Assembly: GCF_001552175.1 (NCBI RefSeq)
Contig: NZ_BCQR01000046.1
Span: 1 to 64,000, forward strand
Length of the DNA: 64,000 bases
From: Actinomadura kijaniata NBRC 14229
Lineage (GTDB): Bacteria; Actinomycetota; Actinomycetes; Streptosporangiales; Streptosporangiaceae
Direction of reading: 5' to 3'
This document shows, piece after piece, positions 18,785 to 28,077 of the stretch. The stretch's first letter is position 1; each line of letters begins with the position of its first letter. The notes under the pieces are model-generated. The model saw only the letters and a list, made by a program, of their open reading frames with translations, ran no database searches and was not told the origin of the DNA. The translations under genes were made by a program, and so were the position numbers.

Positions 18785-20014
18785 TCAGTCGTCGATGGCC
18801 TGGTACAGGGTGGTCCAGAAGTCGTGGATCAGGCGCATGGAGTCGGGGGTGGAGGCGCCGACCTGGGTGAGCAGGATGCCCACCAGCCGGTTGACCGGGT
18901 CGGCGTAGGTGGCGGTCCCGGCCCCGCCGTCCCAGCCGAACTGCCCCACCGGCGCATAGTCCCCGCGGTAGGTGCGCACCGCCATGCCAAACCCCCAGCC
19001 ACCCTGCTGCCCTTGGCCGTGGGAGAGGTGCACGTTGTCCACCGCCAGGGCGTGCCGGGCGGCCTGCTGCACGGCGGTGAGCTGGTTGGTGGTCATCAGC
19101 TCAACGGCCGGCCGGGACAAGATCCGCCGCCCGCGGTGGATGCCGCCGTCCAGCAGCATCTGGAAGTAGGCGTGGTAGTCACCGGCGGTGGAGACCAGCC
19201 CGCCCCCACTGCTGGGGAAGGCCGGGGGCTGGCTCCAGCGGCCGCCCTGGGGGGCGTCCCACACCACCATCTGCCCGGTCTGGGGGTCGGGGGCATACAG
19301 CGTGGGCAATCGGTCGATCTTGCCCGGGGGCACATGGAAGCCGGTGTCGACCATGCCCAGCGGTTCGAAGAGGCGCTCGTGCAGGAAGGTTTCCAGCGGC
19401 TGGCCGGTGACCCGGGCCACCAGCACCCCCAGCACATCGTGGCTGATGTGGTACTGCCAGCGCTCACCGGGCTGGTACATCAACGGCAACTCCCCCAGCC
19501 GGCGCAGCCACTCATCGGGGGCGGGCATGGGCTCGGGCAGGTTGGGGGTCAGCCCCTGGGCGAAGATCGCGTTCATGATCGGGGTGCCCAGCGAGGTCAT
19601 GTCCATCCCCAGCCCGAAGGTGGAGGACAACAGATCCCGCACCGTGATCGGGCGCCGCGCCCGCACGGTGTCCTCCAGCGGGCCATCCACGCGCTTGAGG
19701 ACCTGGCGGTCGGCCAGCTCGGGCAGCCAGGGGTCGATGGGGTCATCCAGCCGCAACCGGCACTCATCGACCAGCACCATCGCCGCCGCGATCGCCACCG
19801 GTTTGGAGGTGGAGGCCATCCGAAACAGGGTGTCACCGCGCATCGGCGCACCCCCGCCATGGTGCAGGGTGCCCAGCGCCTCCAGGTGGGTGTGCCCGTC
19901 CCGGCCGACCAGCGCCACCAGCCCGGGGATCTTGCCCGACTCCACATGCCGCTCCAACACACCACGCAGCCTGCGCAGCCCCGCAGCGGACAAGCCGTTG
20001 TTACCGTTCTCCAT
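18785..20014 (-). CDS. Beta-lactamase-fold serine hydrolase (class C/EstB-like)
   Basis: About 409 residues. The SxxK motif is S68-T-S-K71 in MASTSKPVAIAAA, and YHISHDVLG probably supplies the tyrosine-containing second motif. GWDGGAGT near the C-terminus replaces the KTG-like box, as in esterase-type members. There is no signal peptide, so it is more likely a cytoplasmic esterase or peptidase than a drug-degrading beta-lactamase. ATG at 20014 follows AAGGAG by seven bases. It lies 178 bases downstream of the DUF4097 gene on the same strand and may be cotranscribed with it. Confidence 0.85.
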   Translation of the reverse strand: MENGNNGLSAAGLRRLRGVLERHVESGKIPGLVALVGRDGHTHLEALGTLHHGGGAPMRGDTLFRMASTSKPVAIAAAMVLVDECRLRLDDPIDPWLPELADRQVLKRVDGPLEDTVRARRPITVRDLLSSTFGLGMDMTSLGTPIMNAIFAQGLTPNLPEPMPAPDEWLRRLGELPLMYQPGERWQYHISHDVLGVLVARVTGQPLETFLHERLFEPLGMVDTGFHVPPGKIDRLPTLYAPDPQTGQMVVWDAPQGGRWSQPPAFPSSGGGLVSTAGDYHAYFQMLLDGGIHRGRRILSRPAVELMTTNQLTAVQQAARHALAVDNVHLSHGQGQQGGWGFGMAVRTYRGDYAPVGQFGWDGGAGTATYADPVNRLVGILLTQVGASTPDSMRLIHDFWTTLYQAIDD

Positions 20015-20192
20015 CACCAATCTCCTTACTTAGAAGCGTTCGATCTACGGGATGCGCCCCGGCGTGGTGCTCATGGCCTCGGTGAACCGGGCCTGGTGGG
20101 CCGGGGGCGCAGGGGTACGGGGGCCAGACGGCGGTGGTCGTGCCCGTGCCGTTCGGGCCGATTCCTTCGGGCACGACCTCAACGGCCACGGG

Positions 20193-20855
20193 TCAGAGGC
20201 TGCGGGCGGTGATGTCGCCGTAGTCGGTGGTGGCGCGGATGTTCAGCTCGGCGGTGCCATCGTTCTTGAGGCTGTTGTGGACGCGCCCGTAGGAGGTGTG
20301 AGCGTCCAGGGCGGCCGAGACGCCGGGGGCGGCGCCGACCGAGATGGCACCGGCCTGGGTGCGCAGCGTGACCGTGCCGCGCACGGCCTCGGTGATGTCG
20401 ATGTCGCCCTTGCCGGTGCTGATGTCCGCGGGGCCGTCCAGGCGGCCGACCTTGACGTCACCGGCGTCGGTGGTGAGGTGGAGGCCGGCGGCCTCTTCGA
20501 TCTCGACCGGGCCGTGGGACCCCTTGAAGGTGACCTCGCCGAGCCGTCCCGCGGCCCGCACCTCGGCGCTGGCCGCCTTCGCCTCGACCCCGGAACCGGC
20601 GGGCAGCTGGACGGTCACCTCGATGGACCCGGACGGGCCGAGGATCTGGTTCTTGGCCGAGGCCATGATCCGCAGGACACCGTCGCGGTAGTCGACCGTG
20701 GTCTGTTCGGCCATCTTGACGTCGCGGCCGTGCGAGGGGTCGGCGGGGCGGACCTGGACGGTGGTGTCGGTCCGGTCGGCGGCGATGAACTGCACGCGCC
20801 CGGCGGGGATGTCCAGGGCGACGGTGATCGGGGCGGGGGTGGAGAACGTCTGCAT
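20193..20855 (-). CDS. DUF4097-family beta-strand repeat protein
   Basis: A 220-residue protein of unknown function. It is built of short beta strands with recurring turns (VTFKGSHGPVEIEE, LTTDAGDVKVGRLDG, ISTGKGDIDITEA, DYGDITARS), the right-handed or adhesin-like repeat of this family. It has no signal peptide or membrane segment. In other actinomycetes such proteins often sit in regulator-controlled operons. Upstream lies an unusual array of TGCA elements, which suggests tight control. Confidence 0.8.
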   Translation of the reverse strand: MQTFSTPAPITVALDIPAGRVQFIAADRTDTTVQVRPADPSHGRDVKMAEQTTVDYRDGVLRIMASAKNQILGPSGSIEVTVQLPAGSGVEAKAASAEVRAAGRLGEVTFKGSHGPVEIEEAAGLHLTTDAGDVKVGRLDGPADISTGKGDIDITEAVRGTVTLRTQAGAISVGAAPGVSAALDAHTSYGRVHNSLKNDGTAELNIRATTDYGDITARSL

Positions 20856-20948
20856 CGTGGGCTCCTACGCTCGTCGTTTCTGACATTGGAAAAGCTACGT
20901 TGCCTTGACGGAATCCGCAAGAAGATCGTTGCGACTAAAGCAAGTTTA

Positions 20949-21031
20949 TGCAGGTAGATGCAGAGCAATCGTTGCATCGATCTTGCAAGATAATGCAACG
21001 CCGCCCTACAGGTCGTTGCATTGGATTGCAA
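20949..21031. promoter_or_regulatory. Phased TTGCA operator array
   Basis: Seven TGCA elements start at 20949, 20959, 20973, 20984, 20994, 21017 and 21027; most steps are 10-11 bases, close to one helical turn. Two pairs form inverted repeats TTGCA-N6-TGCAA at 20983-20998 and 21016-21031, exactly 33 bases apart. The array lies between the divergent DUF4097 and DUF2268 genes. It probably binds several dimers of one regulator on the same DNA face. Confidence 0.65.
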
Positions 21032-21098
21032 GTGAACGCTATGTCGGGGCCTAGGGGAGCAGCGCTTCGGGGACTCGGATCGGATCGGCACCGCCGGC

Positions 21099-21129
21099 TT
21101 GACCCTGACGTTGCGTCAACTTCTAGCAT
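21099..21129 (+). promoter_or_regulatory. MerR-type promoter with 19-base spacer
   Basis: TTGACC (21099-21104) and TAGCAT (21124-21129) are separated by 19 bases, the elongated spacing that MerR activators correct by distorting DNA. The spacer holds the dyad TGACG-TTG-CGTCA (21106-21118), and TTGAC/GTCAA flank it. The predicted start of transcription falls at the ATG at 21137, giving a leaderless message. The MerR protein encoded second in the operon is the likely ligand. Confidence 0.75.
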
Positions 21130-21136
21130 CGCGGCC

Positions 21137-22021
21137 ATGTCGATCACTGTTCTTGACACCTACTCCGCCATGCGGCGGATCCTGCTGGCCCCGGTCGCGG
21201 ACCGCGTCGGCCTGCTGCGTTCGATGCTGGAGCCCACCAGGGACATGTACCGCTACCACCCCGGCGAGATCGACCTGGTGGCCATGCACCTCGAAGCGTC
21301 CGGGTTCCCCATCGACCGCGACGAGCGGCGTTGCCTCGACGCGCTCGAAACCCTGGCGGCGGCCGGGGCCTGGGAACGGATGCGACGCGCCCTCGACGAT
21401 GCCCTCGCCGTCCTGCTGGAGGCGACGCCGAGGCTGGAGGTCCCGGACATCACCGTGCTGTTCGTGCTCGGTGATCCGGGTGACGAGCACTTCATGGGGC
21501 CCTGCCGGGGAGTGACCGGGTTCGGCGGCATCTCGGGCCACATCGTGATCACGCTCTGGCCGTTCCCCGAGAACGTGGAGCGGCTGGAGGCCACCGCCGT
21601 GCACGAACTCCACCACAACCTGCGGTTCGGACCGGGCGGGGTCGTGTGGAACCCGATGACCGTCACGGTCGGCGATCACATCGTCTCCGAGGGCCTGGCG
21701 GACGCCTTCGCCCGGCAGCTCTACGGCGACGAGCTCGGCCCCACCCGCATCGGCGTGCCGCACCTGCACGACGACGAGGTCTTCCGCAAGGTGCTCACCG
21801 GACTCGACGTGACAGGCATGCAGAACTTCACCGCCTGGGTGCACGGCGACCCCAGCGCCGAACGCTTCGGCCTCACCCCGGTGGGACTGCCGATGGGCGC
21901 CGGGTACGCCGCGGGCAACCGGCTGGTCGACGCCTACCTGGCGGCGACCGGGCAGACGGCGGCGCAGGCCCTGCACGCCGACAGCTCGGAGATCATCGCC
22001 GCCACGGTCCATCGCGGGTGA
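21137..22021 (+). CDS. DUF2268-family putative zinc protease
   Basis: About 294 residues. The motif HELHHNLRF gives HExxH at H156-H160, and the acidic segment VSEGLADAFARQLYG downstream could supply the third ligand. The family is predicted to contain zinc-dependent peptidases, but no substrate is known to me. No signal peptide is visible, so it is cytoplasmic. It is the first gene of a two-gene operon with a TipA-like MerR regulator 10 bases downstream. Confidence 0.8.
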   Translation: MSITVLDTYSAMRRILLAPVADRVGLLRSMLEPTRDMYRYHPGEIDLVAMHLEASGFPIDRDERRCLDALETLAAAGAWERMRRALDDALAVLLEATPRLEVPDITVLFVLGDPGDEHFMGPCRGVTGFGGISGHIVITLWPFPENVERLEATAVHELHHNLRFGPGGVVWNPMTVTVGDHIVSEGLADAFARQLYGDELGPTRIGVPHLHDDEVFRKVLTGLDVTGMQNFTAWVHGDPSAERFGLTPVGLPMGAGYAAGNRLVDAYLAATGQTAAQALHADSSEIIAATVHRG

Positions 22022-22031
22022 CACTGGAACG

Positions 22032-22790
22032 ATGGAGTGGACGATCCAGGAACTCGCGGTAAGGGCCGGCATCACCAGCCGCACCCTGCGTCACTACGAC
22101 AGCTTCGGGCTCTTGGCCCCGTCCCGGATCGGCGCGAACGGGTACCGCTACTACGACTCCACCGCGGTCGCCCGCCTCCAGCGGATCCTGCTCATGCGCC
22201 GGCTGGGCATGGGTTTGCCGGCCATCGCCAAGGTCCTGGCCGACGAGGTGGACGCGTGCGACGGGCTGCGCGCCCACATCGCCGCACTGGAAGAGGAACG
22301 GGACCGCATCGAACGGCAGATCCGGTCGGTGCGTCACACGCTCGAAGCCCTGGAGGCGGGGGCGGAACCGCGGATGGACGTCATGTTGGCGGGGTTCAAC
22401 GACCACTACAAGGACGAGGTGATCTCACGCTGGGGCGAGCACGCGTTCCAGGTGAGCAACGACTGGTGGCACGGCAAGACCCTGGCCCAGCAGCGGGCCT
22501 GGAAGCAGGACGCCGAAGACCTCGTCGCCGCATGGGTCGCCGCGGCGAAGGCCGGGGTCGCGCCGACATCGGAGCACGCTCAGTCGCTGGCCGCCCGGCA
22601 CGTCCGGTGGCTGAGCCAGATCCCGGGCACCCCCACGGCCGAGGGCGACCGGGAACGTTCGGTCGAGATGGTGAAAGGCCTGGGGGACATGTACGTCGAC
22701 GACCCCCGCTTCGCGGGCATGTACGACGACGCCGCGGGGGCGAGGTTCGTCCGCGACGCGCTGCATGCGTACGCGCGGACCCGGATGTAG
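22032..22790 (+). CDS. MerR-family regulator with TipAS-type effector domain
   Basis: About 252 residues. Residues 1-70 are a MerR DNA-binding domain (WTIQELAVRAGITSRTLRHY and YRYYDSTAVARLQRILLMRR), followed by a coiled-coil dimer helix (about 80-112) and a C-terminal TipAS-like domain. TipAS domains bind peptide antibiotics in Streptomyces; whether this one does is inference. It follows the DUF2268 gene by 10 bases, and the operon promoter has a MerR-type 19-base spacer, so it probably activates its own operon. Confidence 0.88.
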   Translation: MEWTIQELAVRAGITSRTLRHYDSFGLLAPSRIGANGYRYYDSTAVARLQRILLMRRLGMGLPAIAKVLADEVDACDGLRAHIAALEEERDRIERQIRSVRHTLEALEAGAEPRMDVMLAGFNDHYKDEVISRWGEHAFQVSNDWWHGKTLAQQRAWKQDAEDLVAAWVAAAKAGVAPTSEHAQSLAARHVRWLSQIPGTPTAEGDRERSVEMVKGLGDMYVDDPRFAGMYDDAAGARFVRDALHAYARTRM

Positions 22791-22865
22791 CTCGTGTGGT
22801 TCGTAGAAACGAGGAGCTCCGACACGCCGTGCCGACCTGAGCGGCGGTTTCGGTGTCGAAAGGTT

Positions 22866-22899
22866 CAGGGCCGTCGGACCCGTAGGTCTGACGGCCCTG
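22866..22899. terminator. Bidirectional hairpin between merR and ABC permease genes
   Basis: CAGGGCCGTC (22866-22875) pairs with GACGGCCCTG (22890-22899), with an inner GAC/GTC extension. There is no U-tract. It separates convergent transcription units. Confidence 0.6.
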
Positions 22900-22928
22900 T
22901 CGGGCCGGTTCGCCGACGGTGGATTCGG

Positions 22929-23719
22929 TCAGCGGCTGGGGCCGCGGCTGAACAGCTTCACCGACCAGAGGAAACCGACCAGGGTGATGCCCACGGACCA
23001 GGCGATGGTCTGGTAGGCGCTGGTGCCGATGGCGTCGCCCATCAGCAGGCCGCGCAGGGTCTCGATGGCGGGCGTGAACGGCTGGTACTCGGCGAACCAG
23101 CGCAGGGCGGTCGGCATCGAGTCGGTGGGCACGAAGCCGCTGCCGAAGAACGGCAGGAGCATCAGCAGCAGGGGCGCGTTGCTGGCGCTCTCGGGGTTCT
23201 TGGCCACCAGGCCGAGCGCGACGGCCAGCCAGGTGAGCGAGAAGACGAACAGCGTCAGCAGGCCCGCGGCGGCGACCCACTCGGCGGGGTTGGCGTTGGG
23301 CCGGAAGCCGATCGCCAGGGCGACGACGGTGACGACCACGATGCTGATCGCGATGGAGACCAGGGTGCCGACGACGTGCCCGGTGAGGATCGACGACCGG
23401 GAGATGGCCATAGTCCGGAACCGGGCGACGATCCCCTCGGCCATGTCCATGGACACCGAGATGGCGGTGCTGGTGGCGGCGCCGACCGTGGTCATCAGGA
23501 TGATGCCGGGGGTCACGTAGTCGATGTACGCCTGGCGGCCTCCTCCGCCGTCGAGCCCGTTGCCGAGCGTGCCGCCGAAGACGTAGACGAACAGCAGCAG
23601 GAAGACGACCGGCATGCCGATGATCTGCACCGTCATCGCCGGATAGCGGAGCATGTGCTTCAGGCGCCGGCGGATCATCGTCGCCGAGTCGGCCAGGGGA
23701 TGGGTGCGAACGGCGGTGC

Positions 23720-23723
<4 letters not shown>
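22929..23723 (-). CDS. ABC-2 type exporter permease
   Basis: A 264-residue integral membrane protein with six predicted segments, starting after a short cytoplasmic N-terminus. PFFGSGFVPTDSMP and ALRWFAEYQPFTP are typical of DrrB-like permeases. Its ATG overlaps the stop of the ATPase gene by four bases (ATGA), so the two are translationally coupled and form one exporter. The substrate is unknown; relatives handle drugs or lipids. Confidence 0.9.
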
Positions 23724-24670
<947 letters not shown>

Positions 24671-25039
24671 GGGGGTACTCCTCGCAGAGGACAGGGGGAC
24701 AGGGGATCAAGGGCCGCGCGCGGTGATGCCGCCGGGCCGGCAGGAGCGTGCCGTGCACGGCTTCGGCGATCGGTGGTCGTCCGTGGTGGGCTGCTCGGTG
24801 GGGGTGTTCAGGCGGCCGCACTCACCGGGCCGCGCGGCAGTCGCCGACTCGCCGTGCCGGGGCCCCGGCGTCGGCCGACCGAGCGGCACGAGCGGCACGA
24901 GCGGCCATGACGATGGCCTGGGGAAGGGATCGGCGCGACTCGGCACGCACGGCGACGCGCAGGCTGTCGCTGGTCAGGGAACCGAGGCTGTCCGTCGGCT
25001 CACCCGTCGAAGGGCTCCATCGGCTCCGGTTGAGGGGTG
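24671..25039. other. Intergenic region upstream of ABC exporter
   Basis: No gene was recognised. A small tandem repeat of GAGCGGCAC (nearly three units) lies at 24881-24906. The exporter ribosome site GAGGAGT is at the left edge. No clear promoter or PadR-like box was found. Confidence 0.4.
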
Positions 25040-25366
25040 TTACCTCTCGACCGTGCCGGACCCCTCGCGCTTGGAGTCCTGGTAGAGGTCCGCGTAGGTG
25101 GGGGAGTCCTTGATCAGGTCGTCGCAGAAGGCGGCGACGTCGTTGCCGGTGAGTTCCAAGACCCCCTTGCCCGCGGCGGCGCCCTCCTCGAAGAAGTCGA
25201 CGATCCCCGGGAGCAGGGGCCCGTCAGGCAGGTCGACCGGCCCGACCTTGAACAGGTACCGCTGCATCTCCTTGTAGACGATCTGGTAGTCCGCCGGGAG
25301 CGCCTTGACGCGCGCCATGTGCGCCCGCCACTGCTTCTTGCCCTCGATGATGTCCTGGATACCCAC
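25040..25366 (-). CDS. DUF1048-family protein
   Basis: A 108-residue helical protein (KKQWRAHMARVKALPADYQI, then VDFFEEGAAAGKGVLELTGNDVAAFCDDL). The family lacks a known activity and is found mostly beside PadR regulators. It begins at a GTG one base after the stop of a second DUF1048 gene. The protein is cytoplasmic with no membrane segment. It is the third gene of the padR operon. Confidence 0.85.
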   Translation of the reverse strand: MGIQDIIEGKKQWRAHMARVKALPADYQIVYKEMQRYLFKVGPVDLPDGPLLPGIVDFFEEGAAAGKGVLELTGNDVAAFCDDLIKDSPTYADLYQDSKREGSGTVER

Positions 25367-25367
25367 G

Positions 25368-25724
25368 TCAGCCTCCCAGCCGGCTCAGTTTCCTTGCGAC
25401 GTTCCTGTTCAACTGCTCACGCCACCGGTCGCGGTAGGTTCGAGCCCCCTGCCCACCGGCCAGCGCCGCGCAGAAGCCCGCGATGTCCTCGCCGAGCACC
25501 TCGCGGACGCTCTGCCCGTCCGCCGCGGTCTCCTCCAGCAGCCCCAGGGCGGCGTCGAGGATCGGCATCAGGTTGCGGCCGGTGAAGTCCGCGTGGGGAA
25601 GCAGGTGGTTCTTGATCTGTGCCCACGCCGCCCGGTAGTCCTCCGGCAGGGCCTGGGCCCGGGCGTCGAACGCCTTCCATTCCCGGGTGAGGTCGCTGCC
25701 TGTGATGGTCTCCCAGAAGTTCAT
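25368..25724 (-). CDS. DUF1048-family protein, paralogue
   Basis: About 118 residues, similar in layout to the next gene (EWKAFDARAQALPEDYRAAW and LLEETAADGQSVREVLGEDIAGFC). The ATG overlaps the padR stop by four bases. Two tandem DUF1048 genes imply a local duplication; the products may form a heteromer. Function is unknown. Confidence 0.85.
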   Translation of the reverse strand: MNFWETITGSDLTREWKAFDARAQALPEDYRAAWAQIKNHLLPHADFTGRNLMPILDAALGLLEETAADGQSVREVLGEDIAGFCAALAGGQGARTYRDRWREQLNRNVARKLSRLGG

Positions 25725-26047
25725 CTCCCGCCCTCCTTGAGGCTGTCGATGCGTGATGAGACGTACTGCCATTTCGCCCAGAACTTCGCCAGGTGCTCAC
25801 GTCCGGCGTCGTTGAGCGCGTAGAACTTGCGCGGCGGGCCCAGTTCGGACGGCCGCTTCGTCACCTGGACGAGCCCGTTCCTCTCCAGCCGCAGCAAGAT
25901 CGTGTACACGGTCCCCTCGACGACGTCGGCGAAGCCGAGGTCGTTCAGCCGACGCGTGATGGCGTACCCGTAGGTCTCCTCGTCGCTGATGATTTGGAGC
26001 ACGCAGCCCTCCAGCGTGCCCTTGAGCATCTCCGTCAGGTCGTCCAT
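25721..26047 (-). CDS. PadR-family transcriptional regulator
   Basis: A 108-residue winged-helix protein: LKGTLEGCVLQIISDEETYG, the recognition region VVEGTVYTILLRLERNGLV and the wing GPPRKFYALNDAG are all typical. The ATG at 26047 starts the conserved core. Repeated GTAC motifs cover its promoter, indicating autorepression. It heads the operon with two DUF1048 genes. Confidence 0.92.
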   Translation of the reverse strand: MDDLTEMLKGTLEGCVLQIISDEETYGYAITRRLNDLGFADVVEGTVYTILLRLERNGLVQVTKRPSELGPPRKFYALNDAGREHLAKFWAKWQYVSSRIDSLKEGGR

Positions 26048-26069
26048 CGCGGGCCCTCTTCGGTCTGCA

Positions 26070-26122
26070 GGTACTTTGTAGTACCGAGTACCACTATAGA
26101 GTACCACTGAGTAGTGAATCAA
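26070..26122 (-). promoter_or_regulatory. padR: padR promoter with GTAC-repeat operator
   Basis: On the minus strand TTGATT (26122-26117), 18 bases, and TATAGT (26098-26093) form a promoter. Over and behind it lie GGTACT-TTGT-AGTACC (26070-26085, perfect inverted repeat) and two copies of GAGTACCACT (26086-26095 and 26099-26108). This suits a repressor binding several sites. Confidence 0.7.
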
Positions 26123-26194
26123 CGCCCGGCGGACGGTGGCCGCAGACCGCGGAAGCGGCCCGATCCGCCGGAGGTGGACGTGAGGGGACGAGGG

Positions 26195-26800
26195 CTACCC
26201 CTGGCTCCCGTCGGGAGACGACCGGTGAGCATCGGCGCGTACGTGTGCACGCACCCCTTGCAGGCCGAACAGGATGAGAAGCTCGACCGCGCCGCCGTCG
26301 GCGCTGCCCAGCCAGTGCGGCAGCGACGTGTCGAACTCGGCCGCCTCACCGGGCGGCAACGTCAGGTCGCGCTCGCCGACCACCAGCCGCAGGCGCCCGC
26401 TGAGCACGTACAGCCACTCGAAGCCCTCGTGGGTCTGCGGGGTCGGTTCGAGCGGGGACGGCCGGGCGGGGATGACCATCTTGAACGCGTGCACGCCGCC
26501 CGGCCGCCGGGACAGCGGCACGAAGACCATCCCGAACCGGCGGACCGGCTTGAGGTGGATCCGGGGGTCGCCCGTGCGCGGGGCGCCGACGAGGTCGTCC
26601 AGCGGAACGTCGTAGAGACGGGCCAGCGGTAGCAGCAACTCCAGGGTCGCCCGGCGCTGTCCGCTCTCCAGCCGGGACAGGGTGCTCTCCGACACCCCGG
26701 TCGCCGCCGCGAGGTCGGCGAGGGTGATGCCGCGGTCGCGACGCAGCGCCCGCAACCGAGGTCCCACCGCTTCGAGAACGTCTTCCGTTGTGCGGTCCAC
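26195..26800 (-). CDS. XRE-family regulator with C-terminal cupin domain
   Basis: About 201 residues. An N-terminal lambda-repressor-type helix-turn-helix (ITLADLAAATGVSESTLSRL) is followed by a cupin barrel (about 105-190) with EGFEWLYVLSGRLRLVVG and PPGEAAEFDTSLPHW. Cupin domains in this class bind small ligands. GTG at 26800 is chosen because the frame upstream has no homology. It diverges from a methyltransferase gene, with a perfect inverted repeat directly before its start. Confidence 0.88.
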   Translation of the reverse strand: MDRTTEDVLEAVGPRLRALRRDRGITLADLAAATGVSESTLSRLESGQRRATLELLLPLARLYDVPLDDLVGAPRTGDPRIHLKPVRRFGMVFVPLSRRPGGVHAFKMVIPARPSPLEPTPQTHEGFEWLYVLSGRLRLVVGERDLTLPPGEAAEFDTSLPHWLGSADGGAVELLILFGLQGVRAHVRADAHRSSPDGSQG

Positions 26801-26806
26801 GAGGCC

Positions 26807-26827
26807 ATCTTGCCGGAACCGCAAGAT
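26807..26827. promoter_or_regulatory. Inverted repeat at XRE-cupin start
   Basis: ATCTTGC and GCAAGAT form a perfect repeat of seven-base arms with a seven-base spacer. It lies six bases before the regulator start codon and 60 bases before the divergent methyltransferase, so it could control both. Confidence 0.6.
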
Positions 26828-26887
26828 TGCGTGCCAGATCGTGGGGCGCCTGGCAAAACTGGGCGCGTGCCGACAGAAGGAGTCTCG

Positions 26888-27514
26888 ATGAGCACCACCG
26901 ATGCGGTCACGTTCTGGGACAGCGTTCACGCGGCCCGAACGGCGGCCGTCGACCCGCGGCCGAACGCCCTCCTCACCGAGACGGTCACGGGCCTGCCGCC
27001 CGGCGACGCGCTGGACCTGGGATGCGGCGACGGCGGCGACGCGCTGTGGCTCGCCCGCCAGGGGTGGCACGTCACCGCCGTCGACGTCTCGGCCGTGGCG
27101 GTCGAGCGGCTCGCCGCCCTTGCCCGATCACACGGCCTGGGCGGCCGCGTGATCGCCGAGCGGCACGACCTGCACGAGTCCTTCCCGCAGGGTGGATTCG
27201 ACCTGGTCTGCGCCCACTACCTGCACACGCCCCTGGACCTGGACCGAGCCACCGTCCTGCGTTCGGCCGCGTGCGCGCTGCGCCCGGACGGACGGCTGCT
27301 GGTCGTCGACCATGGTTCGACCGCGCCGTGGTCGTGGAACCAGGATCCCGACGTCACGTACCCGAGCCCGCGCGAGGTCGCCGCGAGCATCGGTCTGGAC
27401 GCGGCGACGTGGACGGTCGAGCGGGCCGACGCGCCCCGCCGGACCGCGACTGGGCCGGGCGGGCGCACCGCCGAGGTCACCGACCATGTCCTCCTCATCC
27501 GCCGCACCGCCTGA
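26888..27514 (+). CDS. Class I SAM-dependent methyltransferase
   Basis: About 208 residues. The SAM-binding motif ALDLGCGDGGDALWLARQGW is followed by the acidic residue in VTAVDVS and by FDLVCAHYLHTP. It resembles TehB-like enzymes. The methyl acceptor is unknown. The ATG at 26888 follows GGAG. It is divergent from the XRE-cupin regulator and is followed by a DinB-family gene 42 bases later. Confidence 0.85.
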   Translation: MSTTDAVTFWDSVHAARTAAVDPRPNALLTETVTGLPPGDALDLGCGDGGDALWLARQGWHVTAVDVSAVAVERLAALARSHGLGGRVIAERHDLHESFPQGGFDLVCAHYLHTPLDLDRATVLRSAACALRPDGRLLVVDHGSTAPWSWNQDPDVTYPSPREVAASIGLDAATWTVERADAPRRTATGPGGRTAEVTDHVLLIRRTA

Positions 27515-27556
27515 CACGGCGACCAGCACCGCTCCCGACAGAGCAAGGAGACCACC

Positions 27557-28048
27557 GTGCCCGCCACCACGCGCCGCGGCGACACCCCGCCGCCCCGGAC
27601 CGGAAGCAGCGAGACCGAGGTCCTGCGCGGATTCCTCGACTACCTCCGGGCATCGATCGTCGCGAAGGTCGATGGTGCCCCCGAACCGCAGGTGCGAACA
27701 GCCGCGGTGCCGTCGGGCACGAACCTGCTCGGCCTGCTCGACCACCTGGCCTTCGTCGAACGCTCGACCTTCCTCGGAGACGACGTCACCGACTGGCAGG
27801 CGACGTTCCAGGCCGCACCGGCCGACAGCGTGGCCGATGTCGTCGCCCGCTACCGAGAGACGGTCGAGCGCGCGAACGCCGTCCTCGACCGGTGCGCCGA
27901 TCCCGGCGCGCCGGTTCCCCGAGCGCGGCCGGGCCGTCCCGTTCCCAGCATCCGCTGGGCGCTCACCCACATGATCGAGGAGACCGGCCGCCACGCGGGC
28001 CACGCGGACATCCTCCGCGAACTCATCGACGGTACGACCGGGCGCTGA
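27557..28048 (+). CDS. DinB-superfamily protein (DUF664-like)
   Basis: A 163-residue four-helix protein. Histidines in LLDHLAFVE and in LTHMIEETGRHAGHADILRE occupy the metal-binding positions of the DinB fold. Many actinomycete members are thiol (mycothiol) transferases; this one is too divergent to assign. GTG at 27557 follows AAGGAG by six bases. It probably belongs to the same transcript as the methyltransferase. Confidence 0.82.
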   Translation: MPATTRRGDTPPPRTGSSETEVLRGFLDYLRASIVAKVDGAPEPQVRTAAVPSGTNLLGLLDHLAFVERSTFLGDDVTDWQATFQAAPADSVADVVARYRETVERANAVLDRCADPGAPVPRARPGRPVPSIRWALTHMIEETGRHAGHADILRELIDGTTGR

Positions 28049-28077
28049 CCCCGCCACCCTCCCCAGGACAGGAACAC

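Noticed and set aside
24707-24946. Minus-strand frame of 79 codons upstream of the ABC exporter
   Set aside because: It is Pro/Arg-rich without homology or ribosome site, and it contains a small tandem repeat that explains its composition.
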